Shown here piece after piece: positions 32,001-42,900 of a stretch of 64,000 nucleotides of DNA (position 1 is its first letter; each line of letters starts with the position of its first letter). The stretch comes from Lates calcarifer (taxonomy: Eukaryota; Chordata; Actinopteri; Centropomidae): the NCBI RefSeq assembly GCF_001640805.2, contig NC_066850.1, positions 12,649,329-12,713,328 of the forward strand, read 5' to 3'. Both the position numbers and the translations under genes were made by a program. The notes under the pieces were generated by a model, which had not been told where the DNA came from, ran no database searches, and saw only the letters and a list, made by a program, of their open reading frames with translations.

Positions 32001-32549
32001 CTCCTCGCCAAGTTCAGCTTCTACTTCCATGAAGCCCTCAGCCGGCAGACTGCCCCGGCTGACATGAGAGCCCTGACCGCCCGCACCACGCCAGACTACC
32101 ACGGCAAGATCTGCTCCTTCATCCGCAAACACGACGCCAGCAACGTGTCTCTGGTGTTTGACAACCGTGGTTCAGAAAGCTTCCAGGGTCACGGCTACCA
32201 CCACCCACACTCATACCGGGAAGCACCAAAGGGCGTGGAGCAGTTCCCAGCCGTGGTGTCGCTGCCATCAGGAGAGCGGCCGCTCACACACTGGCCAAAC
32301 GTCATTATGATGATGGGAGACCGCGCAGCTGAGCTCAACACTCTGGACAAGGTGGTGCACTTCTATGATGATAAAGTCCAGAGCACCTACTACCTGACTC
32401 GGCCCGAGCCACACTTCACTCTGGTGGTTATCTTTGACGGCAGGAAGTCAGAAAAGGATCTGCACATCGCCGCCTTTCTGCAGGAGATCTCAGTTTCGCT
32501 GAGGAACTCCAAACCCTTCAGCATTCTCAAACCTGGGTCAAAAGGCTGA
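29028..32549 (+). CDS. kics2: KICSTOR subunit 2 (C12orf66 homologue)
   Basis: Three coding exons: 29028-29259, 30255-30543, 31730-32549 (1341 bases, 446 residues; human about 445). Phases agree (1, then 2). The protein begins [20 protein letters not shown] and keeps the family blocks [72 protein letters not shown] text (here [11 protein letters not shown]), [40 protein letters not shown] and the end LKPGSKG. KICS2, with KPTN, ITFG2 and SZT2, forms KICSTOR, which tethers GATOR1 to the lysosome and restrains mTORC1 when nutrients are scarce. The start has a good Kozak context (GAGCCATGA) and matches the human N-terminal length. The exon 2 donor (CCAA|GTGTGT) is weak, and exon 3's polypyrimidine tract is a TCC repeat. 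Confidence 0.96.
29482..30102 (-). mobile_element. Tc1/mariner-type element with recognisable terminal inverted repeats
   Basis: The left end has AAGTACTTTATTAGGAACAC after GTGTTCAC at about 29483. The right end reads GGTGTTCCTTATAAAGTGCT then TGGTGAGTG to about 30100, an imperfect inverted copy. The interior is antisense to the family at 23215: CATTCCCCACACCATTACGC and CATAAAGGGATGAACGTGGC are reverse complements of transposase-region text. At about 620 bases it is internally deleted and cannot encode transposase. It lies in kics2 intron 1. Confidence 0.75.
30791..30999 (+). repeat. About 210-bp repeat, inverted partner at 49452-49663
   Basis: Contains CAGCATTACTCTTGAACTTG, CACTCAGTTAGAGGGAGATC, CAGGAGCAGGTGTTCAGGGA and CAAGTCAGTGAACCATCACA. 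Each occurs as its reverse complement, in matching order, at 49452-49663. By eye the two copies are over 90% identical, suggesting a recent family or conversion. It lies in kics2 intron 2. Confidence 0.75.
31681..31720 (+). repeat. kics2: (TCC)n trinucleotide run at a kics2 splice acceptor
   Basis: Thirteen or so CTC/TCC units end just before CCACCTTCAG, the acceptor of the last kics2 coding exon, so the microsatellite itself serves as the polypyrimidine tract. Confidence 0.85.
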
Positions 32550-32960
32550 GCTACGAGTGAACAGCTCACAAAGTTGGTAAAGATGGAACTGATGATCAAC
32601 TAAAATGGAACCTGCTATCTCAGATAATTTTCTTCAAATAACTAAAATGCTTGTACTTGACATCTTTTGGAAACTGTTTCCTGTGGTCCAACTGGTGGTT
32701 GATTTAACAGGCCTCATGTTGCTTTGAATCTCATTTTGCCAAAAACGTTCCAAAGAGATTTTATTTTACTCACAGATTCTAGGCTTATGACACGATGACA
32801 AATAGTTTGTTGCCAGAACTTAAAGCCTTTATTTAAAATGTATTAAAAGATTTTAATAATTTTGCATCTGTTAATGTTTTAACATGTTTACTTCTTATTT
32901 TTAATTACTTATATTCACTGTGCTCGGTACAATTTAAATAAAGTTTTGAGATGACTGCAT
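32550..32960 (+). other. kics2: kics2 3' UTR
   Basis: AT-rich sequence between the stop codon at 32547-32549 and the AATAAA at 32937. A TG/T-rich element (TTTTGAG, then ATCTGGTCTC) follows the hexamer. The 3' UTR is therefore about 400 bases. Confidence 0.6.
32937..32942 (+). terminator. kics2: Poly(A) signal AATAAA, kics2
   Basis: The first canonical hexamer after the kics2 stop codon, about 390 bases downstream. It faces the srgap1 poly(A) signal on the other strand at 33522. Confidence 0.6.
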
Positions 32961-32999
32961 ATCTGGTCTCAGAAGATTTCTAGACTCAGGAGTTCAGGA

Positions 33000-33260
33000 G
33001 TTTTTAGGGGTGTTTTGGAGGTTCTAATGGTCATCGAGAAGCATCTACATGTAGTTTTGTAAGTTTTAGTGGTCGATGATGAGCCTTGAAGTCTTGAAGG
33101 TTGTAGAGGTCCTTTGGGAGGTTTCTGATGGGCCTTCAGATGGTTCTGGTGGTCATTAAGGAGGCTATAGGTGTTTGTTAGAGGTTGTAGTGATCCTTAA
33201 CAAGGTCCTTGTAGTCCTTCAGGAGGTTTCTAGCAGGCCTTTAAGGTGTTCCAAGGGTCC
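33000..33260. repeat. Degenerate tandem repeat between the kics2 and srgap1 3' ends
   Basis: Imperfect units of about 30-35 bases carry themes such as GGAGGTTCTAATGGTCATCG, GGGAGGTTTCTGATGGGCCT and AGGAGGTTTCTAGCAGGCCT. The reverse-complement theme appears at 60575-60740 (ACTAGAAACCTCCTGAGGAA). Noncoding. Confidence 0.5.
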
Positions 33261-33521
33261 TCTGGTTGGTTAAATACCTAGGGGAGAATTTGCAGTGATG
33301 CATTAAACAGCGTTTCCCACCACCATCAGCCAAACACCAGATGAGGGACTGTCCTTTGGGAGAACACTGTTGACCCCTCCTGTGCTCTGGGGACTCCTGG
33401 TGGAACATCACATTACTAACACACTTCTGCCTTTCAGTTGTGACACCGACATGAACTAGTTGAGGGAGCAGTGACAGAAAAAGTTTAACAAACCACTAAT
33501 TTACAGAACACACCTGGAGGT

Positions 33522-33527
33522 TTTATT
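33522..33527 (-). terminator. srgap1: Poly(A) signal candidate, srgap1
   Basis: TTTATT on the + strand, i.e. AATAAA on the - strand, about 1.9 kb past the srgap1 stop. Alternative AATAAA matches on the same strand lie near 33600 and 33614, so the exact site is uncertain. Confidence 0.4.
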
Positions 33528-34240
33528 GAGTGTTCAAACAAAACATTTAGTGACATTTCATGTAAAGAAAAGGTTCAATCAGTTAATGACTTGAATGCTA
33601 ATTTATTCGGGTTTATTTATAATATAAATACAACACATTGATACAATCCATTTGGCTATATGAGCTCAACTCTAGGAAGCTCAGTTTTCAAATACAGCAA
33701 CACTAACAGACAAAAACCATTTCCGTTATTATCAAACACATTCAAAGAAACCTCCCTTTTGAGTTAAAATGCACCAACATGTTATGATGCTACATGCCAA
33801 GTACACAATCCTATACATCAAAGTGCAATGTCACAATGGGTTAATGCTAGAATTCATAATTCAGTAAATCTACTAAACACTTTATGATTATTTCATTCGG
33901 AGTGCTGCTGCTCTTCGTTCAGGACATGCGTGAGTGGATTCACAACTCCCCAAAAAAGACAAGGATTAAAAAAAAGGCACTTTCACATACACACACACTC
34001 ACTCACACACACACACACACTCACAGATGTGCATCCATAGCCCATCTCAGCACGTCATGTCTCATTTTAATCACCACACTCACATCAGTTACCAGCCTGG
34101 TTGGAGGCCACATTCAGTGTGCTGTTCAAGTGTTTTTTTGGGCATTTACACACAGAGCCCCACCCTGTTAGCTTATTGTGAATTTAAGGTTAACTAGTGA
34201 CTTCAGTGTAACAAGCAGGTAAACCATTATTTTGACACAA

Positions 34241-34271
<31 letters not shown>

Positions 34272-34424
34272 GAAAGTGACATGCTTTTTGCACTCGCACA
34301 GTTTTCCCAACTTGCACTTGTGTGTTCTGGTACTCAAGGCAGGCATGAATTATCTATCATCTATCACTATTCTAGTGCTTCTGCACTTACAAGGGAGCAG
34401 AACAAGGGCAGGCAAGCAGGACAC

Positions 34425-34467
<43 letters not shown>

Positions 34468-35452
34468 CACACAAACACACACAACTTCTTCTTTCGCACA
34501 CACACAAACAAGAACAAAATCATACACCCACCCCCATCCCAGAAAAAGCTCTGTCCAAGCTCCCTCCACCACTCAACCCTCACACCCTATTTGAAGCTCC
34601 GGTCTGGGCGTGGGTTTCCCCCCCTCCAAAAAAACACAAGAAGGCTGTTAAAAAGTTTAGTGAGTTGCCGACAGCAGCTCACCGAACATTCAATAGATGG
34701 CTGAACAGTCGTTAAATACTAGAAACATTCATTAAATAGCTGGACGTTGGTTAAATAACGTGAGTTTGGTGTCACCGACGACCTCAAGAGGCGTTTCGTG
34801 GTTTGAGGTGTAAGTGAGCTTAGCAGCTGAACCGAGTGAAAAAATAAAAAAATAAATTATAAGTCACACAGACGTTGTGAACCAGTGTTGCCTTCACTCT
34901 GCCGTGTCCTCTTCCTTTTAACCAATCGAGTCACTCGTCACAGATACAGCAGCCAATCGTCATAGTTTCTAAGAAAACAGCAGCCTTTTTGGTGACAGGC
35001 TCTTCAGCTAGCGCAGGCCTATCGTTGTGACAGTACAGCCAACATTCACGTCACTGAAACTACATTTTACGTGAGCTGAACTACACTCCCCATGTCTCTC
35101 TGACTGTGATCTCTCATACAGGACAGGATTCCTTTCCTGCGCTCGCTCCTGTATCTCTTTATCAGCAGTTCTTTTAGCTAACCTTTGTTAAATGCTTCAA
35201 TACATGGAGAAAGTAAACTCCTACACACCTAGAGAGTACACACCAACCTGACAACACATAAATATCATGGCATATCATATCATAGGTCATGTCATATATT
35301 ATATTTTATTACTACATTAAAACCCTTTTTGTCTTTCCTACCGTTTCTACCCTCATGTTGATTATAAACATTAAGCAGTACCCTGATCTCCTCTTCTGGC
35401 CCATTTTTGGCCCGGGTAGGCCTGATTCGGCCTTTTATTGGCCTGGTTTGGC
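33528..35452 (-). other. srgap1: srgap1 3' UTR
   Basis: Sequence downstream of the srgap1 stop codon (35455-35453) up to the candidate poly(A) signals. It contains several CA microsatellites (33982-34022, 34243-34267, 34425-34463), seen as TG runs in the transcript. No other gene is evident, and the open frames through the CA runs are artefacts. Confidence 0.45.
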
Positions 35453-36963
35453 TCACATGGTGCAGGATTTGTCCAGCGGTGGAGGCAGAGGCGGGGTGCT
35501 GCTCTTAGGTGGGACCATGGGCTTGGGCCTCAGGGCAGGGGGCCGCAGTGGAGCCCCAATGCGGGCAGCTGCCACAGGCTTGAAGGAGCCCAGGGCGTCG
35601 GGGGAAGGGTTGGCCGGTCTGGGAGGTCCTGGTGGAGGTCCAGGGAGCGGGCTGATGGGGCTCAGAGGACTGAGGGGGCTCGGGGTCCCGGGAGTGCCTG
35701 GTGTCCCAGGAGTCCCAGGGGTGCCGGGGGTTCCTGGCGTGCCAGGGGTGCTGGGGGTGCTGTGGGGGCTGGGAGACTCAGAGGAGCAGGTGGTGACGGG
35801 ACCGTTCTTCACCTGCTCCAGAGTGTCCAGCACCACGTCGGGAGCTGGTCTGCAGCCCTGCCGCTCCAGCTGCCTCAGCTCCCCCAGAGCCACAGTCACC
35901 GTCTCCTCGATGTCCTACAGGCGGAGTGACGAGGGTTTGAGAAGAGTCCAAGTTTTTAAAAGTTCAGTTGGACTTTAAATACTGATTCATGCAACTTTAA
36001 TGACCACTGCCTGTCTGTGTGTGTGTGTTTGTGTACCTGTGCCAGTGTGTCGGGGTCCAGCGCTCTGGATCGATGTGAGTCGCTGAAGCCGTGCTGCCCG
36101 CTGCTCGAGCGCCGGATGGGTGTGTCCTCAGGCCTCCGCAGCGAATCATGCCGGCTCACCGTCATTGTCACGGCAGCGGAGCGACGGCGGCGCTCCGGGC
36201 TGTCGAGGGGCGGGGTTAAGCCCTGACCCCGTCCCAGCAGCAGCTCCCTGGGACTGAAGTGACCCGTCACTGGTGGAGAGCTTCGCTCCATCACCCCTCC
36301 GTTCCCATGGCTGTCATTGGAGCGGCCGAGGGGGGCGGAATAAACCGTCGGTTCGCTTCCTCCTGTGACTGTGATCAAGAAGTATGAACACTGTTAGCTC
36401 AGGACAGTAGAGCTGCAACTGTTGCTTCATCTATTTTCTGATGAATAAATGAATCTCACTGTTGTAAAGCTTTTAATGAGTGAGGGGGTGGAGAACACGT
36501 GTACATGCAGGACTATCTTTACATTGCTGTACTGGCTCTTCTGAATACACTGATATCTCTGCCACAGTTCAGCACAGTTGTCGTCTCAGATTCCCTGTCA
36601 GACATACAGTATATTGTTAGGAAAGACTGTGAATATGAAAGTGGAAGGTGTCTGGTGTCTGCAGACAGGGAGACGAGTCACATGAGAAACAGCTGTGATA
36701 ACGGCTTGCTGAAATTCGCAGGTATTTTTAGAGGTGAGAGAACAAGCTGGAAAAATGGGTTTTACATTCACTGCAGCTAAAACCATCCTCTCTCCTTGCG
36801 TCACGACGGGAAGGTGTCTTACATGACAGACCTGTTGTAGGTCTCTGGCGGCCTGATGTCGGTGGGGGAGCTAAGTTCACTCCTGGACCTCTTGTCGTCG
36901 GTGCTGCTGCTCCCTCCGTCGCTGTCCGCCTTCTGACTGAGCGTATCTGACATGGCGTCGGCC
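35453..36963 (-). other. srgap1: srgap1 C-terminal tail exons with tandem Thr-Pro-Gly repeat
   Basis: Three exons (36963-36823, 36362-36037, 35914-35453). Conserved islands are [71 protein letters not shown] and DKSCTM. Between them is a low-complexity run with about six GTP (Gly-Thr-Pro) units at 35684-35757, which I do not recall in the mammalian protein. The middle exon carries the apparent one-base insertion at 36330-36335. Confidence 0.8.
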
Positions 36964-39900
36964 CTAAAGACACAGAGCAGCAGACTCTCAATCAGGATAA
37001 ACTGCTCTGGAAACAGGAGAGCTGAACCAACAGAACACACCAATCATCAATTAACTGATCAATAGAGTGTGGTTAGTGACTCCCTCAGTCCAATAAGTCT
37101 GTTAATCAACAGGATCCAGTGAGCAACAAATCCACCCACATCCTTCACCGCAGCTCGTCAATGAATCAAATGGGCCACTTATGTCGAAAAGAACTTAAGT
37201 GTGGCTGTAAAACCTTTTACATGGCAGCCATTTTGACATGACACAGAAAGAGTCACTACAATCATTTATGGTATTTATTAATTCCACCTGTGATTTTACT
37301 GCTATGATAAGGCTGTAATGACAAGCTAAAATAGAAATAAACATTTTATGAGTGATACTTTTCAGAAACAAATAAATATGAATCATTTTTTCTAGAAGCA
37401 GCTGCACATGAACTACAGTGCATATACAGGAGTAAATCAATCTTTCCATGTTACACACATTGTGTAGCTGTATCCCCAGAGACATAGTGACATATTAAGA
37501 TTATTGTATTATTCTAGACTTAAGACTGAACTACAGAGTATTCATTTTTTGCATTATAACTAAGGAAACTAAAGGTAAAATAAAACCTAGGTAGAAGAAC
37601 ATTATTTTGAATGTGTACGTAATAAAAATAACTGTATAATCTGTGCAATCGGTTCTTTAGCAACTCAAACTTGGGTCTAGAATAATAGATAATGTTAATA
37701 CATCTTTGGTACATTTACACAGTGTGTGGGTGTGTAAAATGTAAAGAGTCATTTAATATGTATAGGCACTGTTTGTAACAATGGCCCACAGGAATCAGTT
37801 ATGTCAGGCTACACAGATAATACTTTGTAATTTTTCATGGGATTTGTTGACAGTTAAAAAAAAAAAAGATCAAATATAATGTAGAGATCAAACGATTAGT
37901 TGATTAGTCAAAGGATAGAAAATTAACCAGTGACTATTTTGATAATCATTGGACTGTTTCAGTCATTAAAATACCATTCTCTGACATTTCATACACTAAA
38001 CAATCATCGGTTTATTGAGAAAATGATAATCTACGTGTCTAACATTTAGTTCATTAATTGCTTTGTCTATCAGTAAAAAATTATTTGTTAAATTTTTAGA
38101 TAATCAATTGTTTTTTAAGCAAAAATGGCTCCAGCTCCTCATACGTGAACATTTGATCCCTCATCATAAATTATAGTAAACTGAATATTTTCACAATTTC
38201 CTGCCATTTTATAAACCAAAGAATTAACTGAGAAAATAATCTATAGCAGTAATTATCAGCTGCAGCTCTAATATTATGAAACATACAGTGAAACCAACTG
38301 AAATTAAAGGGGCACTCAAAGAAAAATGGAAATCCAAGTAAAAACTTAACAAATGAAAGGTGTTTGCGTGCACACTCACCTGTCCTTCACCACGATGTAC
38401 TGATGAGGCACCAGGCCGTGGTTGCCGTTGTGCCGCCCCTCCCACCAGTCATGTGACGCTCGCTGGAAGAGCTGCAGGGACGCTCCCTTCTTGAAGGAGA
38501 GCTCGCGGCCCGACCGGCCCACGTAGTCGAACCTCGCCACCGCCTCCACAGCCTCACCCTCTGCCAGGGGAGAGAGAGAGAAGGAAGGAGAAGGAAGGAG
38601 AAGGAGAAGGAGAAGGAGAAGGAGGAGGAGGAGGAGGAGGAGGAGGGGGATATAAGATAAGAGACGTGAAAATAGAGGTGAACCTGAACTTGTCAATCAG
38701 CTGTCTCTGAGGCTTTGTTCCTCCCACAGCTCGACCAATCGGAAAAGAGCGTTAGAAAAGTCTTTTCTTTTAATTCAGATAGCGAGAGGAGGAAGGGCTG
38801 ATGGGGTTGGACTGGGCATTGAGGGAGGGAGGGCAGTAGTGGTGGGGGGTGTGTCTCCATGGCTGCTGTTGCCGTGGCAACCCCTCTCCACCAGGAGACA
38901 GCGGGATGGGAGTGTGGGCGATTGTGTGAAGGTCAGGGGTCAGGCGTACCCTCGTCGCTGGTCTGGGTCTCGGTGCCAGCGTCGGGCTCGGCCTCCTCCA
39001 ACGCTCCCGGCTCGCTGAACGGACTCTCGCTGCAGGAAGAAGAGGAAGAGGAGGAGGAGGAGGAGGAGGAGGAGAGCAGAGATAGAGACACGCCGTTCAT
39101 TCATTTATTCAATGTGGGAACAAAGGGGAGGAGGACGCATTCAGAGGGAGAGGAGGCTGCTGACCAGAAACGGAGGACGTTTACGCAACAATACAGCTAC
39201 AGCAGAATGTCAAGAGTTCAGTCTATGATGGGAAAAGAGGAACACAACACACACTGTGCACTGACAGAGAGAGGGATCATTGTCATCTACAGACTGGTTT
39301 AATACCACAGCCAGGGAAAAAACTGTTTCTGATAGGTTGCCATGGATACAGTGAGGTATGCTATCAGCTAAAACTTTCTAGCCCATATTTGTTCACATTT
39401 TGACTAGTTGGCTCCATTAAAAATATGCCAAATTAGCCATTAGCACTTCCTGTTTGCAGTGTACAAATGAATGTATGGACAAATATCACTGGATTACTGT
39501 GATACTGAGGAAAACTTCTCAGGCAAGTCCTGGAGTTACAGCAGGCATCTTTTTTCTATCAGGTATTTTCTGATTGTTTGATGATCTTTTGGAAAAAGTT
39601 TTATAGTTTCCAAGATATTCTCATGATGTATATTTATATATATGCGACAGAGTGACACTGGCGAGACATTAGCAACAGCCAAATTTAAGACACTTGTAAT
39701 TCACTTAAGTATTTTCTTCTCATGCCACTTTGAACTTCTACTCCACTACAATTCAGAGGCAAATATTGTACTTTTTACTGCACAACATCAAATTTTTAAA
39801 AATGCAAGAAAAATATTTAGTTTCTTTCTTTTCAAATGTGAGGAATTGCTGCTTTTCCTTTAAATCATTTTAATATAATCATGGGTTTTGTACAATTATA

Positions 39901-42900
39901 TGGACAAAGCAAACAATGTAAAGTCGTCACTGGGTAATAATGGTGGCATTTTTCATTTATTTTCAGAATTCTTACAGTTGAGAAAATGATCATGATTAAT
40001 CCATGATGAAAATGATCATTACTTGCACACGTAATAATCTAATGATATAATATGTAACAGTGTAATAATCACATGGGACGTTTTTTTGCACTGAGCACTT
40101 GAAGGATATTACAATTAGATGAATGTGATTAACGACTAATGAAATAACTGAATATAAATGAGTATGAATGATTTTACATGCTGCTGTGTCAGCCTCACCA
40201 GTACTGGTCTCCAGTCATACACTTCTCATAAACTGGTCCGGGCAGGTCCTTGGTGTCAGGGAAGATGTTGTCGTGGTGCAGGATGACTGTTTTAATGACC
40301 TCGTTCACGTGCGCCTGACAGGCCACCTGGTCCAACGTGTCTGGCGTGGGCAGGAGGGTGGGGCCGAACACAATAGCCAGGTTCCCGGCATCCATCATGT
40401 TCTCGTCGCTGTACTGGGAAAGGCTGTGGGAAAGGGAAACAGTGTGGGAGGAGTGAAACATTAATGAATGTATTTGTTCACAACTTTAACCCCTCCTGTG
40501 GACACCAATAACTGGAGGCTACTGTACAGTCAATGAAAGATAATAATACTGAATATGTATTCAATGGAAAATTTAGAATTGCTGACAAATACTGTATATT
40601 AATAGAGTTAAAATGTCCTTATATCTATTTACAACTACATTACAGTGTGTTATAAATCATTTATCAAATGTTTATATGCTGCTTATAAATTATAAATATG
40701 ATTACGACCCCATAGCTCATTATGTAATGGTCTAATTTTTGTTTAACAATCAAATTACTGCTTAAAAATGTGCATCAAATGCTTCATACAATAAATTTTG
40801 CCACATTCAGTCTCTGTGATTGTTTCTTGGGATGTCGCCTGCAGCTTTCACACGACCTGGAAGTGAAGCACTTATGGAAATAAAAATATTTTTACTCGAC
40901 AATGACAGTGAAGCTCCTGGTTTAATGACACTGAAGCTGAATGCACTTCATAACCTTGCTAATAAATGCATCAATACATTCAGCTGGTACATCACACCTG
41001 CAAATCACACTCTTGCTCACACCTCCTGCCTCTCCATCTCTCACTGCTCTCTCATTCTATATTTATTTGAGAGGCTGCAGAGACTAAATGAGCTCTGCTT
41101 TATCATCCCTGCATGCTGTAAGTGTGCACTTCTATCCCCCTTCAGTACAAAAGAGGTTTATGGGCTGCTCCCACCTATCCTCAGCTTTAACACCACACAG
41201 GAACACTGGGAAAATGGAAAGAAATGGGCGATTATCATTAACTGTAAGTGCCTGGTTTTGTGTAAGTGGATACTCACTGGTTGAGGAAGGCGAACAGGTA
41301 ACGCATTACCACCAGTGTTGCCCTCGGGACGCCCAGCAGGATCTTACGGATGCACTGCGCCCTCTCATACAGGTTTTCTATCCCTGCAGCAAAATACATA
41401 TACATCAGAACAGTCGTCGTCAGTCCCTGAGACTTCACGAGGTGTCTGTAACACAACGACATGTTCTGAAAAACACCAGCCGGCGCCACAAAGAGAAGCA
41501 GCCGGCTCCGTATCTCTGCCGAGGAGAAGATGAGTTTCAGAAAGACAAAGAGACACTAAAGAGAAACAAAAGGCAAAGAAACGGAGAGGGAAAGCGAGGA
41601 TGTGTGGGCCGAAGATAGACAGAGATTCAGTCTGTGCTTCATGGCAGCAGCTCATGTGCAGATGGAAGCAGCACAAATGTTCCAGGTCACATGTACAGTA
41701 AGTGTTACGGCAAGTGATAAGGTCAGTTTTGGCAACTTTTCCACATTTTTCTGCAGCAGAAAGAATCACAGCCAGTCAGATCATTTAAAAATTTCTCTGT
41801 CAAACTATTAACTTTACCACTTTGCAATTTAAAAAATTGTCAGTGCTCCCTGGTGGACGAAGCAGCAATGGATACATTCTGAATTACATTAAATATACAA
41901 TAAAAATGGAATTTCTCAGCTGAAATTTCTTGTTACTTATTAGCCAACACATACACTGAACTGGATATGCAGAATGAGTGAAAACTGGTTGACATGTTGG
42001 TCCTGTTATACATTTACAGCAGGCAAACTGGCACCATTACAAGTAGCCGAATTAGCTACTAGCAGTTCCTGTTTGCAGTGTACTCATGGCTGTAGAGACA
42101 ACTATCACTGGATTACTGTGATACTGAAGAAAACTTGAAAACTGGAGGATTTCCAGGCAAGTTCTGAAACTTCTACGTGTAGTTTGGAGGTTTATTTGCA
42201 GTTGACAGCAGAGATAATATATCCTCAAAAATGTTAGTGTATCATGTCTGTGAGTTTCAATGAATTGGGGTCATTGCTTTGGCACGGCAAGAGTCAAACA
42301 CCATGCAAACATAATGAACATCAGCACAAAAGAAACCACTTAAAGTCTCATTCTAGCTCGACCAAACAGCAAAAACCACATCCATCCATTATCTGTTGCT
42401 TATCTGGGCTGTCTTCCAGGTCTTCCTTGAGCATTGCAAGGTGTTCCCAGGCCAGATGATATATATAATCTTTCTAGCATTTTCTGGGTCTAGCCCCAAA
42501 TCAACTATCAGTAGGAAGTGCCTAGAAAACCACCAGTGGAGGGCATCCTGGACAGCCTCAACCTTTTAATCAAGAGGAGGATCAGCATCTCAAAGTCTAA
42601 GGCCATGGTTCTCTGCTGGAAAAAGGTGTCTTGCTTCTGGTTCTGGCATCTGATCAGGATCAGGATCCCTCCTGGATGCCTTCCTTTGGCGGTTTTCAAG
42701 GCACGTCCAACCCTGACACCCAAAAGTACATGTACTTTGTCGCACATCAACAGTGAACAGCCGGTGGTACTCACGAACGCAGGAGATGAGGTCATTGAAC
42801 CTGTCCTTGGGAAACAGTGGGTTCTCCAAACCCCTGAAGTAGAGCTTCAACACCCCAGCCACAGAGTTGATGTCATGGTTGCTCTCCTCATCGATCAGTG

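Noticed and set aside
34276..34715. Two overlapping ~143-residue frames rich in His-Thr
   Set aside because: They are translations of CA microsatellites in the srgap1 3' UTR.
35289..35978. 229-residue open frame on + with repeated VPGVPG, collagen-like
   Set aside because: It is the antisense of the srgap1 terminal exon, whose - strand reading matches srGAP1 to its DKSCTM end.
38859..39302. 147-residue frame on + with a glutamate run
   Set aside because: Antisense to srgap1 exon 19 and its GGA repeat; no similarity.
40820..41618. Long + strand frames of 154 and 176 residues
   Set aside because: They overlap the antisense of srgap1 RhoGAP exon 17 and flanking intron; no domain seen.
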